From assembly GCF_003696315.1 (NCBI RefSeq), contig NZ_RFFN01000004.1:132673-196672 (forward strand): DNA of 64,000 nucleotides, in the 5' to 3' direction. Below the pieces are notes generated by a model. The model did no database searches and had not been told where the DNA came from. It saw only the letters and a program-made list of their open reading frames with translations. Positions 33,257-41,898 of this stretch are shown piece by piece (the stretch's first letter is position 1; each line of letters begins with the position of its first letter). The stretch is from Pseudomonas songnenensis. GTDB taxonomy: Bacteria > Pseudomonadota > Gammaproteobacteria > Pseudomonadales > Pseudomonadaceae. Made by a program: the position numbers and the translations under genes.

Positions 33257-34282
33257 ATGACAGAGCAGGCGTTGTTGTTGGTCAATCTGGGTTCGCCAGC
33301 CTCTACGGAAGTCGCGGATGTGCGCCGTTACCTCAACCAGTTCCTGATGGATCCCTATGTGATCGATCTGCCCTGGCCGCTGCGGCGTCTGCTGGTTTCG
33401 CTGATTCTGATCAAGCGCCCCGAGCAGTCCGCGCATGCCTATGCTTCGATCTGGTGGCCGGAAGGCTCGCCGCTGGTGGTGCTGAGTCGCCGCCTGCAGG
33501 AGGCGGTGCGGCCGTACTGGACGCAAGGGCCGGTGGAACTGGCGATGCGCTACGGCGAGCCATCCATCGAAACCACGCTGACCCGCCTGGCCGGTCAGGG
33601 CATCAGTCAGGTCACGCTGGCACCGCTCTATCCGCAGTTCGCCGACAGCACCACCACCACGGTGATTCAGGAAGCGCGACGGGTCATTCGCGAGCGCGGG
33701 CTGAACGTGCAGCTGTCGATCCTGCAGCCGTTCTACGATCAGCCGGAATACCTCGAGGCGCTGGCAGCCAGTGCCAAGCCGCATCTGGAGCAGGATTTCG
33801 ATCATCTGCTGCTCAGTTTCCACGGCCTGCCCGAGCGGCATCTGCACAAGACCGATCCGACCGGTTCGCATTGCCTCAAGGGCGACGATTGCTGTCAGCG
33901 GGCCGAAGGCATGGTGCTTGCGAGCTGCTATCGCGCGCAGTGCATGCGCACCGCCGCCGGTTTCGCCGCGCAGGCGGGTCTGCGCGACGATCAATGGTCG
34001 GTTTCATTCCAATCGCGCCTCGGTCGCGCCAAGTGGATCGAGCCCTATACCGAAACCCGCCTGGACGAACTGGCCCAACAGGGCGTCAAGAAGCTGCTGG
34101 TCATGTGCCCGGCGTTCGTCGCCGATTGCATCGAGACGCTGGAGGAGATCGGCGATCGCGGGCGTGAGCAGTTCATCGAGGCGGGTGGCCAGGATCTGGT
34201 CCTGGTGCCATGCCTGAACACCCACGAAGCCTGGGTGCAGGCGCTGGTCAAGCTCTGCAGTCGCGCACCCCAGGCGCTCTGA
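33257..34282 (+). CDS. hemH: Ferrochelatase
   Basis: This 341-residue enzyme inserts ferrous iron into protoporphyrin IX in the last step of haem synthesis. Features are [50 protein letters not shown], the catalytic-histidine segment [34 protein letters not shown] and the second acidic motif [16 protein letters not shown]. It begins 78 bases after yfcH on the same strand and may share its promoter. Protoporphyrin is a strong photosensitiser, so linking its removal to light control would make sense, although that is inference. Confidence 0.95.
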   Translation: MTEQALLLVNLGSPASTEVADVRRYLNQFLMDPYVIDLPWPLRRLLVSLILIKRPEQSAHAYASIWWPEGSPLVVLSRRLQEAVRPYWTQGPVELAMRYGEPSIETTLTRLAGQGISQVTLAPLYPQFADSTTTTVIQEARRVIRERGLNVQLSILQPFYDQPEYLEALAASAKPHLEQDFDHLLLSFHGLPERHLHKTDPTGSHCLKGDDCCQRAEGMVLASCYRAQCMRTAAGFAAQAGLRDDQWSVSFQSRLGRAKWIEPYTETRLDELAQQGVKKLLVMCPAFVADCIETLEEIGDRGREQFIEAGGQDLVLVPCLNTHEAWVQALVKLCSRAPQAL

Positions 34283-34293
34283 CCGAGCAGCAG

Positions 34294-34310
34294 GCCCGCG
34301 CGCAGCGGGC
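34294..34310. terminator. Hairpin between convergent hemH and the GGDEF-EAL gene
   Basis: GCCCGC, loop GCGCA, GCGGGC, followed on the plus strand by TTGTCGGTT. It lies in the 36-base gap between two convergent genes, 11 bases after the hemH stop, so a role in stopping hemH transcription is likely. The T tract is weak. Confidence 0.5.
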
Positions 34311-34318
34311 TTGTCGGT

Positions 34319-36979
34319 TCAGGGGCTGAGCGTGGATTGCTCGGCTCTGCTGACCATGACCATCTCTTCAAAGCTGGCCGCTGCCTGCGGGTTGCCGAAC
34401 AGGTAACCCTGGAAGCGATGGCAACCGTTGGCCAGCAGCATCGTCCGCTGGGCCTCGTTTTCGACGCCTTCGGCAATGACCTCCAGATTCAGTCCTGCCG
34501 CCAAAGCACAGGTGGCGCGTACGATCGTCAGGCTGCTGGTGTCCTCGGGCAGGCCGCGGACGAAGGTCTGATCGATCTTCAGCTGATCCAGCGGTAGCTG
34601 CTGCAGATAGCTCATCGAGGAATAGCCGGTGCCGAAATCGTCGATGGAGAAGCGGATACCGTGGCGCTTGAGCTGTGTCATGCGGGCAATGGCCTCGGAC
34701 ATGTTGTCCAGCAGCAGGGTTTCGGTGAGTTCCAGCTTGAGTCGGGCCGGGTTGGCGCCGCTGCGCTCCAGCAGGTCGAGCACATTGCCAACGAAGTTGT
34801 CCTCGTACAGCAGATGTGCGCTCAGGTTGACCGACAGGGTCAGTCCAGCGAAGGCAGGCTGCTGCGCCCAAAGCGCCAGCTGGGCGCAGGCCTGCTCCAG
34901 TACGCGTTGGTCGAGCGCCTGAATCAGTCCGGCGTGCTCGGCCTGGCCAATGAATGCGCCCGGTGTCAGCAATCCGCGCTGCGGATGCTGCCAGCGCACC
35001 AGGGCTTCTGCGCCGATGATGCCCTGCGACTGCTCCAGCTGCGCCTGATAGTGCAAGACGAACTCGCCGTTCCTGAGTCCCTGCCGAATCTCGTCTTCAA
35101 GGCGCAGGCGTTCCTGCACAGCCTGCTGCATGCGCGGGTCGAAGAAGCGCAGGGCGTTCTTGCCCGCTACCTTGGCTTCGTACATCGACATGTCGGCGCG
35201 CTTCATCAGCTCGTCACTGCTGCTGCCGTCCGTGCCGAACAGCACCACGCCGATGCTGGCGCTGCTGTACAGGCCAAGATCGTTCAGTCGATAGGTTTTG
35301 CCGAGAGAGCCGAGCAGCTTCACGCCGATGTGTTCGGCCTGCGCTGCGGCCAGCTCCGGGGCGTCACCGAGGTTTTCCAGCATGACCACGAACTCGTCCC
35401 CGCCCAGGCGTGCGACCGTGTCGCTGGCGCGTATTTCGCCCTGCAAGCGCTCGGCGGCGATACGCAGCACCTGATCGCCGGTCTGGTGGCCGTGCAGATC
35501 GTTGATGTTCTTGAAATTGTCCAGGTCGATGAACATCAGCGCCCCCAACTGCCCGCTGCGGCAGCCAGCCGCCATGGCCTGCTGCAGGCGATCGAGCAGT
35601 AGCCGGCGGTTCGGCAGGCCGGTCAGCGGGTCGTAGAACGCCAGGTTGTGAATGCGTTCCTCCGCCGCCTTGCGGTCGGTAATGTCGGTGAATGCGGCCA
35701 CGTAATGGCTGATATCACCGGTGGTGTTGCGCACCGCACTGATGGTCAACCACTCGGGAAAGATCTCGCCACTCTTGCGCCGGTTCCAGATCTCGCCTTC
35801 CCAGACGCCGGTCGCCTCGATACTGGCCCACATCGTGCGGTAGAACTCGGGGCCGTGCTTGCCGGAAGCGAGCAGGGCGGTGGTCTGGCCAACGGCCTCC
35901 TCGGCGCTGAAACCGCTGATGCGGCTGAAGGCTCGGTTGACCCGCAGGATTCTGTTCTGCCCGTCGGTTATCAGCATGCCCTGCTGCGACTCGAAGGCGA
36001 TGGCGGCGATGCGGCGCTCCAGTTCGGTGTTGACCCGATCGGTGATGTCGCGGCTCAGCCAGACCACTGCGCGTTTCTGTCCTTGCGGTTGCTCCAGGGG
36101 CAGGGCGCGCCCCTCGAAGATCCTGGGGCCGCCCAGCGTCTGCATGCCGTACTCGATCAGCTGTGGCGTGTCGCTGTTGAGCGTTTGCCGGATGAAGTCG
36201 AGGAAGCGACGCTCTTCCGCTTCCGGCATCACGTCGCGCAGGTGCCGACCGAGCAGCAGGCTCGGATCGGCGTAGAGCATGTTGCGATCGGCGCAGATGA
36301 TATCGAGATAACAACCATCCTCGTCGATCACCAGCAGCAGGTCGGGTATTGCGTGGGTGATGGCACGCAGCCGGGCTTCGCTGAGCCGCAGAGCGCGCTC
36401 TACCAGATCGCGCTTGAGCAGATCGTTGAGCAGCAGGCCCAGCGCGGCGGTGGCGAGCGGCAGCGCCAGCAGCATCGGCGGCGCGGCCTCCTTGGCGGCA
36501 ATGAAGCGCAAGTGGTCAGGCAACAGCGAGATGATCACGCCGAGCACACCGAGGTGCAGCATCGCGCCGAAGCCGAGCAGCTGCCAGAAGCCGATGCGGA
36601 TCAGGCCCTGTCGGTGCAGGCAGCGGTATGCCAGCCCGAGGACGATCGGCAGCAGGATGTTCGCCAATCCAGGAACTACGCCAATGCCGCCGAGCCACAG
36701 GCGGTAACCTGCTGCCAACACGCCGGCCGTGCCGGCCACCACTGGACCGCCGAACAGGCCGGCCATGCTCAGCACCACGGTGCGCGCATCGAGCATGATG
36801 CCGCTCTCGCCGAAGCTGGTGCTCATCATGCCGAGGATGCACGCGCTGCCGAACCAGAGCCCGGCCAGGAGTTTCGCGGAGAGCTTGGCGCTCCGATACC
36901 ATTCGGAGGTGGTAAAAGCCAGCAGCCAGCACAACGCGAGCAGCATGACCGCGTTTTCGACGACGGCGTTGAGAGTCAA
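34319..36979 (-). CDS. GGDEF-EAL c-di-GMP enzyme with 5TM membrane sensor and two PAS domains
   Basis: This 886-residue protein has an N-terminal LytS/YhcK-type membrane domain (5TMR-LYT, about 1-190; DARTVVLSMAGLFGGPVVAGTAG, ILLPIVLGL). A PAS domain (about 205-310) and a second PAS (about 325-440, FESQQGMLITDGQNRILRVN, AFSRISGFSAEEAVG) follow. The diguanylate cyclase GGDEF (near residue 526, RLGGDEFVVML) and phosphodiesterase EAL (near 656, GAEALVRW; then NLSAHLL, DDFGTGYSS, KIDQTFVRG) both keep their catalytic motifs. Either synthesis or breakdown of c-di-GMP is therefore possible. It lies 181 bases downstream of a short LOV photoreceptor gene on the same strand, which may make c-di-GMP turnover light-sensitive. 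Confidence 0.92.
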   Translation of the reverse strand: MTLNAVVENAVMLLALCWLLAFTTSEWYRSAKLSAKLLAGLWFGSACILGMMSTSFGESGIMLDARTVVLSMAGLFGGPVVAGTAGVLAAGYRLWLGGIGVVPGLANILLPIVLGLAYRCLHRQGLIRIGFWQLLGFGAMLHLGVLGVIISLLPDHLRFIAAKEAAPPMLLALPLATAALGLLLNDLLKRDLVERALRLSEARLRAITHAIPDLLLVIDEDGCYLDIICADRNMLYADPSLLLGRHLRDVMPEAEERRFLDFIRQTLNSDTPQLIEYGMQTLGGPRIFEGRALPLEQPQGQKRAVVWLSRDITDRVNTELERRIAAIAFESQQGMLITDGQNRILRVNRAFSRISGFSAEEAVGQTTALLASGKHGPEFYRTMWASIEATGVWEGEIWNRRKSGEIFPEWLTISAVRNTTGDISHYVAAFTDITDRKAAEERIHNLAFYDPLTGLPNRRLLLDRLQQAMAAGCRSGQLGALMFIDLDNFKNINDLHGHQTGDQVLRIAAERLQGEIRASDTVARLGGDEFVVMLENLGDAPELAAAQAEHIGVKLLGSLGKTYRLNDLGLYSSASIGVVLFGTDGSSSDELMKRADMSMYEAKVAGKNALRFFDPRMQQAVQERLRLEDEIRQGLRNGEFVLHYQAQLEQSQGIIGAEALVRWQHPQRGLLTPGAFIGQAEHAGLIQALDQRVLEQACAQLALWAQQPAFAGLTLSVNLSAHLLYEDNFVGNVLDLLERSGANPARLKLELTETLLLDNMSEAIARMTQLKRHGIRFSIDDFGTGYSSMSYLQQLPLDQLKIDQTFVRGLPEDTSSLTIVRATCALAAGLNLEVIAEGVENEAQRTMLLANGCHRFQGYLFGNPQAAASFEEMVMVSRAEQSTLSP

Positions 36980-37021
36980 GACAGCATCCTAGGGCATCAG
37001 CGCGCCCACATCAGGATTTGA

Positions 37022-37050
37022 GATATGGCAGGTCGCCAGTATCCCATATC
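37022..37050. repeat. Inverted repeat upstream of the GGDEF-EAL gene
   Basis: GATATGG (37022-37028) and CCATATC (37044-37050) form a perfect 7-base inverted repeat with a 15-base spacer, about 45 bases upstream of the minus-strand start at 36979. It could be an operator for a dimeric regulator. Nothing in the window identifies the protein. Confidence 0.35.
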
Positions 37051-37138
37051 GCAACGCGCGAATGCACCGCACTAAGGTAGTGCCTGGCGAAGCCTGCTGC
37101 ATGCTCGCGCGCCAGGACGGAGCGCGGCGGTGACCATA

Positions 37139-37157
37139 AGGTGCCCGGCGGGCACCT
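37139..37157 (-). terminator. Hairpin directly after the LOV gene
   Basis: AGGTGCCC, loop GGC, GGGCACCT: a perfect 8-base stem three bases past the LOV stop codon on the minus strand. The following TTATGG is only weakly T-rich, so it may attenuate rather than fully block read-through into the GGDEF-EAL gene. Confidence 0.45.
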
Positions 37158-37160
37158 GGC

Positions 37161-37607
37161 TCAGCCCTGAGTGCGGGCGAGCTGTGCCTTGAGATCGCGG
37201 ATTTCCGCTTCCAGTGCTTCGACCCGCTGCAGGGCATCGACCTCGGCGGTGACGTTCTTCTGGATGCCGATGAAGTAGGTCAGCTGGTCGGCTTCGTTGA
37301 ATACCGGGGTGATCGACAGCTCGTTCCAGAACGGGGTGCCGTCCTTGCGGTAGTTGCGAATGATCTGCCGGCAGGGCTGGTTGCTCTTCACCGCCTCGCG
37401 GATCGCCTGGAGTCCTGGCTGGTCGCGGTCCTCGCCCTGCAGGAAGCGGCAGTCGCGGTAGAGAATGTCGTCGACCGCGTAGCCGGTCAGGCGCTCGAAA
37501 GCCGGGTTGGCGTAGATCAGGATGTTGTCGTCGCCTTCCTGCTCGGCGACCACGATTCCATCGTTGGAGGCTTCGATAACCAGTTGCAGCAGCTTGGCAT
37601 TGATCAT
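37161..37607 (-). CDS. Short LOV blue-light photoreceptor
   Basis: This 148-residue protein is a single LOV/PAS domain plus short terminal helices and no output domain, very like PpSB1-LOV of P. putida. The flavin-binding core reads TGYAVDDILYRDCRFLQGEDRDQPG, with the photoactive Cys53 that forms the flavin adduct. FMN contacts are NPAFERLTGY, IIRNYRKDGTPFWNELSITPV and YFIGIQKNVT. The normal GRNCRFLQ motif is changed to YRDCRFLQ, a variation also known in Pseudomonas short LOV proteins. In P. putida such proteins act with LitR-type regulators to induce phrB and other genes. Here it lies between the GGDEF-EAL gene and the folE operon, with two LitR-type genes elsewhere in the same island. Confidence 0.92.
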   Translation of the reverse strand: MINAKLLQLVIEASNDGIVVAEQEGDDNILIYANPAFERLTGYAVDDILYRDCRFLQGEDRDQPGLQAIREAVKSNQPCRQIIRNYRKDGTPFWNELSITPVFNEADQLTYFIGIQKNVTAEVDALQRVEALEAEIRDLKAQLARTQG

Positions 37608-37691
37608 GTCACGACATCCTGAAGGGGCATGCGGCGCATTCTAGAACAACTTGGCCTGATCAGTGCCTTGCCGTCGTGCGCGAACACCAGC

Positions 37692-38219
37692 TCATTCGAT
37701 GCGCTTGCGGAAGAACAGTGTGACCTGACCCACCTCGACGCCGAACTTGCTCATGAACGAGCGGTTGGCCAGGGTGTGTTCGTCGATGAGATACATCCAG
37801 TCATCCAGATGTACGTCGTAGACCTTGTCATCCACCGGCAGGCTGAGGACGTAGCGCCAGCGCAGCGCGTTGCCGGCGACTTCGCCGCGGGCTTCGCCCA
37901 CCACGTCGGCGGCGCTGCCGCGCCAGTGGCCGGGGCGTTCCTCGGTCAGGGTCCAGACCCGCTGCTGGGTGGTGCCATCGCTGTAGCGGAAGTGTTCGTC
38001 GAGAATCAGCTTGTCGCCATCCAGACTGCCGTCGATCTCCACATGGAAGCGCTTCACCACCTCACCGGAGCGCTTCTGGAACATGCCCCAGGCATCGACC
38101 TTGCCGACGAAATACTTGCGCAGATCGAACTGTGGTTCCTCGTTGCGGTAATGCTCGACGTCGACGGCGGTGCAGCTGAGCAGAAGCAGGCAACACGCCA
38201 GTATCAGGGCCTTTTGCAT
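37692..38219 (-). CDS. DUF3833 family lipoprotein
   Basis: This 175-residue protein has a lipoprotein signal peptide (MQKALILACCLLLLSC, lipidated Cys16) and a DUF3833 domain: FDLRKYFVGKVDAWGMFQKRSGEVVKRFHVEI, LDEHFRYSDGTTQQRVWTL, GNALRWRYVLSLPVDDKVYDVHLDDWMYLIDEHTLANRSFMSKFG. The function is unknown. The fold predicted from the alternating strands is a lipocalin-like barrel, which would fit carriage of a lipid. It is the last gene of the folE operon and overlaps the transporter gene by 16 bases. Confidence 0.82.
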   Translation of the reverse strand: MQKALILACCLLLLSCTAVDVEHYRNEEPQFDLRKYFVGKVDAWGMFQKRSGEVVKRFHVEIDGSLDGDKLILDEHFRYSDGTTQQRVWTLTEERPGHWRGSAADVVGEARGEVAGNALRWRYVLSLPVDDKVYDVHLDDWMYLIDEHTLANRSFMSKFGVEVGQVTLFFRKRIE

Positions 38220-39454
38220 GGTTTGGATTCTCCGCAGGGAAGGGAAGTGAGCAGTCGCGCCGCCACGAGTTTCAGCAGGCAGGGCAGGCCGGCGTAGACC
38301 AGTGCGAGGTTCCAGCCGGCCGGGGTGCCCGGTTGGTAGTCGCTTAACGCCAGCAGCGGCAAGGCGAGACCGGCGATGGCCAGCGCCAGCTTGGCCAGAA
38401 AGCTCCACAGACCGAAGTAGGCGGCGGTCGAGTCGCGTTCCTCGGCAGGGATGATGTCCGCCAGCAGTGCCGGCGGCAGGGCCAGGTCGGCACCGAGGGC
38501 GAGACCGGACATCATGCAGACACCGGCGTAGGCCCAGGCCGAGCCCGGCTCCAGCAGCACCGCCCAGACAAAGGCGGCGCAACCGGTAAGCATGCCGATC
38601 CGCCAGCTGCGCCGCTTGCCCAGGCGATCGGCCAGCCTGGTCCAGAACGGCAGGCCCAGGGCGCCGCTGACGAAATACAGGGCCAGGAACAGGCCGGTCA
38701 GCTCCGCCAGTTGCAGGCGGTCGGCAATGAAGAACAATGCCAGCGTTGCGGGAATCGCCACTGCCACGGCGTTGATGAAATAGACGCCCGCCAGCCGCCG
38801 AAACGCCATGTTGCGCAGCGGCAGGCGCCAGTTCCCGGCGGCGGTGCGTACGATTCGATGTGGTCTGGGTGCGGCGAGCAGGAGAACAGCGGTGCCGATG
38901 CACAGCAGCACGGCGAAGGTGATAGCGAAGGTCGCCAGCGCCGCCGCCATGCCGAACTGCGTCGCCAGGATGCTGGGTAGCACGCTGGCCAGGACGACGC
39001 CGAAAAGTCCTGCACCTTCACGCCAGGCGGCGACCCGGGTACGGGTGTTCGGTTGGTCGGACAGTCGTGCGCCCCAGGCCAGGTAGGTGATGTTGATCAG
39101 GCTGTGCAAGGTGTAGGTGAGCGCCAGCAAGGCACCCAGCCAGATTGCCAGGCCGGGTCTGCCTAAACTGCCGGGCGGTATGAGCAGCGCTGCCATCGCC
39201 AGGCTCAGCGCAATGGCTGCAGTTGCCAGCAGGAGTGTCCAGCCGCGCGGCGTATGGCGGTCGATGAGGCGGCCCAGCCAGGGGTCTTGAATGGTGTCCA
39301 GCAAACGGGCCAGGAACAGCACGGTGCCGGTCAGCGCCAGGCCGAGGCCCAGATCTGCCGCATAGAAGTTCGGCACCAGCACGTAGATCGGCAGCATGGC
39401 CATCGCCAGCGGCAGGCCGAGCACGCCATAGGCTGCCAGCGCCGAGCTTTTCAC
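38204..39454 (-). CDS. MFS transporter (GPH/MelB-like)
   Basis: This 416-residue integral membrane protein has about 12 hydrophobic segments. ARLLDTIQDPWLGRLIDRHTPRGW is the conserved acidic segment of the glycoside-pentoside-hexuronide/MelB-like branch of the major facilitator superfamily (DTIQDP). The substrate is unknown. Proteins of this branch are repeatedly found with Cfa-like, DUF3833 and chalcone-isomerase-like genes in light- or singlet-oxygen-response clusters, which suggests lipid or pigment-related export. Four-base overlap with the upstream gene. Confidence 0.83.
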   Translation of the reverse strand: MKSSALAAYGVLGLPLAMAMLPIYVLVPNFYAADLGLGLALTGTVLFLARLLDTIQDPWLGRLIDRHTPRGWTLLLATAAIALSLAMAALLIPPGSLGRPGLAIWLGALLALTYTLHSLINITYLAWGARLSDQPNTRTRVAAWREGAGLFGVVLASVLPSILATQFGMAAALATFAITFAVLLCIGTAVLLLAAPRPHRIVRTAAGNWRLPLRNMAFRRLAGVYFINAVAVAIPATLALFFIADRLQLAELTGLFLALYFVSGALGLPFWTRLADRLGKRRSWRIGMLTGCAAFVWAVLLEPGSAWAYAGVCMMSGLALGADLALPPALLADIIPAEERDSTAAYFGLWSFLAKLALAIAGLALPLLALSDYQPGTPAGWNLALVYAGLPCLLKLVAARLLTSLPCGESKPCKRP

Positions 39455-39972
39455 CGTTGGCCCAGCAGATTGCGCCGCAGTTTCTGGTCGCGGCTACGCG
39501 GGTCCAGCCAGATCGCGAAAAAGGCCTCGGCGAATGCAGGGTCGTCGACCTCGTGCTGCAGGCGATCATTGACGTAGAAGCGGCAGCCGCGACCGGGCAG
39601 GAAGACACCGGTGATGCGCTCGCCGGGTGTGACGTCGACGAAGGCTTGCTGCATCTCGGCGCGCCACTGGCGCAGCCGCGCCGAGTCGACCGCCTCGCCG
39701 GAAAGCCGCTGGATCTCTTCCAGGCTGGTGCGTACGAAGTCTTCGCGGCTGATGGCGCGGTGGTAGGTCAGTTCCAGGGCGAAGGGTGCCTGCGCCTGCA
39801 AAGGTGCCTGCTGGCTCCACAGGCGGGCGTCATAGATGCGCAAGCCGAAGAAGCGCAGCTCGCCTTCGCCGACCAGACGTGCCTGGGGCACCGATTCGCG
39901 CCAGTTGGCCGCCGCAAGCACCGGCACCAGGCACAGCAGGCCTGCGATGATGACGTTTCGGCGGCTTGACAT
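39451..39972 (-). CDS. Chalcone-isomerase-like domain protein, periplasmic
   Basis: This 173-residue protein has a cleavable signal peptide (MSSRRNVIIAGLLCLVPVLAAA) and a chalcone-isomerase-like domain: RLVGEGELRFFGLRIYDARLW, ALELTYHRAISREDFVRTSLEEIQRL, GERITGVFLPGRGCRFYVND, AFFAIWLDPRSRDQKLRRNLLG. Bacterial proteins with this fold lack the plant catalytic set and may bind fatty acids. It is grouped with the lipoprotein and transporter genes, fitting a role in lipid trafficking or repair at the envelope. Confidence 0.82.
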   Translation of the reverse strand: MSSRRNVIIAGLLCLVPVLAAANWRESVPQARLVGEGELRFFGLRIYDARLWSQQAPLQAQAPFALELTYHRAISREDFVRTSLEEIQRLSGEAVDSARLRQWRAEMQQAFVDVTPGERITGVFLPGRGCRFYVNDRLQHEVDDPAFAEAFFAIWLDPRSRDQKLRRNLLGQR

Positions 39973-39980
39973 GGCGGCGC

Positions 39981-40352
39981 TCAGCGACTGCCAGCGAGGG
40001 TGATCGACACGGAATCGGCAAAACGCAGCGCGTGGGGCTTGTCGACTTCCACCTCGGCGTAGCTCACCGCAGGATGCGCCATGACCAGATCGAGGATTTC
40101 CTGCGTCATGCGCTCGAGCAGGGCGAAGCGATTCTGCTCCACGTGGCGGATGATCGCCTTGGTGATGGTGCGGTAGTTCAGTGCCTGTTCGATGTCGTTG
40201 TCGCGCACTGCCTCGACGGCGGGATAGAGGATGTTCAGGTTGATCAGCACATCCTGGCGGTTAAGGATCTCGTCTTCATTGATGCCTATATAGGTGCGCA
40301 GGCGCAGATCCTTCACCCGGATGCGCGCCATGCCCGGCTCCAGTCGCGCCAT
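39981..40352 (-). CDS. folX: Dihydroneopterin triphosphate epimerase / aldolase family protein
   Basis: This 123-residue protein of the FolB/FolX family reads [67 protein letters not shown] and [17 protein letters not shown]. The GINEDE and NYRTI segments and the length favour FolX (dihydroneopterin triphosphate 2'-epimerase) over FolB. It acts after FolE in pterin metabolism. Its start shares one base with the folE stop. An alternative start lies at 40331 (MARIRVKD). Confidence 0.82.
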   Translation of the reverse strand: MARLEPGMARIRVKDLRLRTYIGINEDEILNRQDVLINLNILYPAVEAVRDNDIEQALNYRTITKAIIRHVEQNRFALLERMTQEILDLVMAHPAVSYAEVEVDKPHALRFADSVSITLAGSR

Positions 40353-40909
40353 TACTGCCCCCTCCCGATCAGCTGGAGAAACTCCATCCGCGTGTTGCAG
40401 GAGCTGCGGAAGGCACCGAGCATCACCGAGGTGTTCATCACCGAGTTCTGCTTCTCCACGCCGCGCATCATCATGCACATGTGCTTGGCTTCGATGACCA
40501 CCGCGACGCCGGCCGCGCCGGTGACCTCCTGAATCGCTTCGGCGATCTGGCGGGTCAGGTTTTCCTGGATCTGCAGGCGGCGGGCGAACATGTCGACGAT
40601 TCGCGCAACCTTGGACAGGCCGAGCACGCGACCGGTGGGGATGTAGGCGACATGCGCCTTACCGATGAAGGGCAGGATGTGGTGCTCGCATAGGGAGTAC
40701 AGCTCGATGTCCTTGACGATCACCATCTCGTCGTTGTCGGACGCGAACAGTGCGCCATTGACCACTTCTTCCAGGCTGCGGTTGTAGCCACCACACAGAT
40801 ACTGCATGGCCTTCGCGGCCCGCAGCGGTGTGTCGCGCAAACCCTCGCGTTCCGGGTTCTCACCCAAGCCAGAGAGTATTTCGCGGTAATGACCGGGCAG
40901 ATCGTTCAT
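40352..40909 (-). CDS. folE: GTP cyclohydrolase I
   Basis: This 185-residue enzyme converts GTP to dihydroneopterin triphosphate. Zinc and active-site segments are present: [49 protein letters not shown], then [24 protein letters not shown]. It is first in a five-gene operon with folX, a chalcone-isomerase-like gene, a transporter and a lipoprotein gene, whose upstream region carries a LitR/PplR-like operator. One folE copy is reported light-inducible in P. putida. Its pterin product could feed the photolyase antenna (a folate) or tetrahydrobiopterin-like cofactors. That link is inference. Confidence 0.95.
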   Translation of the reverse strand: MNDLPGHYREILSGLGENPEREGLRDTPLRAAKAMQYLCGGYNRSLEEVVNGALFASDNDEMVIVKDIELYSLCEHHILPFIGKAHVAYIPTGRVLGLSKVARIVDMFARRLQIQENLTRQIAEAIQEVTGAAGVAVVIEAKHMCMMMRGVEKQNSVMNTSVMLGAFRSSCNTRMEFLQLIGRGQ

Positions 40910-40988
40910 GTCGGGACCTTCAGTGCGCCTAGCGCTGATATGTGGACGATGGGCTGAACCAGGTCAGCGACCGTATGCAATCCAAAGC

Positions 40989-41032
40989 TATACGAATAAA
41001 TAATATTGTACAAGTAATTGTAGAGGAATACG
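40989..41032. promoter_or_regulatory. LitR/PplR-like operator between folE and the DUF6482-like gene
   Basis: TATACG (40989-40994), exactly 12 bases, TGTACA (41007-41012) matches the reported PplR1 consensus at all but one position. A further TGTAGA (41019-41024) follows. On the plus strand TTGTAC (41006-41011), 17 bases and TACGCT (41029-41034) could be the promoter of the gene starting at 41123. The site lies 77 bases upstream of the folE start on the other strand, so it can serve both directions. Confidence 0.65.
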
Positions 41033-41122
41033 CTGCCATGCCACGCGGCAGACTCAACCGCGGGGGCATATCGGTCGCCCTGGTGTGTGCGCAAGTCGAA
41101 TTTTGTATAGGTATCAGAAATC

Positions 41123-41437
41123 GTGAAAAGCAGACTTTCGAAGCTTGGGCTGCGCTTTGCCGTTTGCAGAGGCCGGATAGATCGGGTCGAGTTGCATGGG
41201 CTGCGCTGCTGCGGCTACAGCGCCTGGGTAGTGGAGCGCAGCGGCAACCGACGCCAGTTTGCCGTAGGCCAGCGAACGGTCTGGAGCGATCAGGGCAGCT
41301 TGAAACGGGTTCTGCAGGCTTGTGGGGTGCGCGAGGTCTACTGGCGGCAGCCGGTCAGCCATGACGAAATGATCGGCCGTCCGCTTGGTATCGAGCCTGA
41401 GCGGGGCTTGCGCATTCCGCTGCTGGCGGAGAACTAA
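41123..41437 (+). CDS. Small uncharacterised protein, resembles DUF6482
   Basis: This 104-residue protein with a GTG start has LHGLRCCGYSAWVVE, RRQFAVGQRTVWSDQGSLKRVLQACGVREVYWRQPVSHDEMIG and a C-terminal LRIPL. The HDEM...LRIPL ending resembles the DUF6482 group of Pseudomonas proteins as far as I remember it. No catalytic motif is visible and no clear ribosome binding site precedes the GTG, so the start is uncertain. A LitR/PplR-like operator lies about 110 bases upstream, making it a candidate light-regulated gene. It is convergent with the DCC gene and overlaps its end by four bases. Confidence 0.6.
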   Translation: MKSRLSKLGLRFAVCRGRIDRVELHGLRCCGYSAWVVERSGNRRQFAVGQRTVWSDQGSLKRVLQACGVREVYWRQPVSHDEMIGRPLGIEPERGLRIPLLAEN

Positions 41438-41880
41438 CGGTGATTCGCGGACTTGCCGGCGCGAGGAGAAGGGTTTTGCGCCGTGTCGCACTCTGTCGTG
41501 CAGCGACTGGCGCCGTCCGGGTGCGGCAGCCATTCCAGATGCGGGCGTAATAAAGCGAACAACTGGTAGCCCAGCAGCAGGAGCGGGCGCAGCGGCCGCC
41601 AGCCCAACGGAGCGGCCCAGCGGCCATGACCGGCCAGACGCCAGCTCCAGTAGGTTGCATCCACGCCGGTCAGCCAGGCCCCGCTGGCGGTTCGCGCGTG
41701 CAGGCGGCGACGTAGCTGCGGCAGATCGCGACCAAGTCCCTCGGTCGAGAAGTCGACGGCGCTGATATCCACCAGCTGCAGCCGGGCAGGGTCAGCGCTG
41801 CGTTCCAGCCAGCGAACTTCACGGGCGCACAACGGGCAGGCCCGATCAACGTAGAGCGTCAGTGGCAGATCAGGGGTCAT
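41434..41880 (-). CDS. DCC-family thiol-disulphide oxidoreductase-like protein (DUF393)
   Basis: This 148-residue protein begins TLYVDRACPLCAREVRWLERSADPARLQLVDISA, the DCC/DUF393 signature with the DxxCxxC-type CPLC pair (about residues 15-18). It continues with LHARTASGAWLTGVDATYWSWR and LLLLGYQLFALLRP, the latter possibly a membrane-associated helix. Such proteins are predicted thioredoxin-like oxidoreductases. It is transcribed away from the second LitR-type gene, with the TGTACA element at 41899 between them, so it may belong to the light regulon. Confidence 0.82.
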   Translation of the reverse strand: MTPDLPLTLYVDRACPLCAREVRWLERSADPARLQLVDISAVDFSTEGLGRDLPQLRRRLHARTASGAWLTGVDATYWSWRLAGHGRWAAPLGWRPLRPLLLLGYQLFALLRPHLEWLPHPDGASRCTTECDTAQNPSPRAGKSANHR

Positions 41881-41898
41881 TTCATCGCAACTCGCGTT

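Noticed and set aside
40942-41364. A 140-codon plus-strand frame overlapping the folE upstream region
   Set aside because: It covers the operator and the DUF6482-like gene in another phase, lacks a ribosome binding site and gives no recognisable protein.
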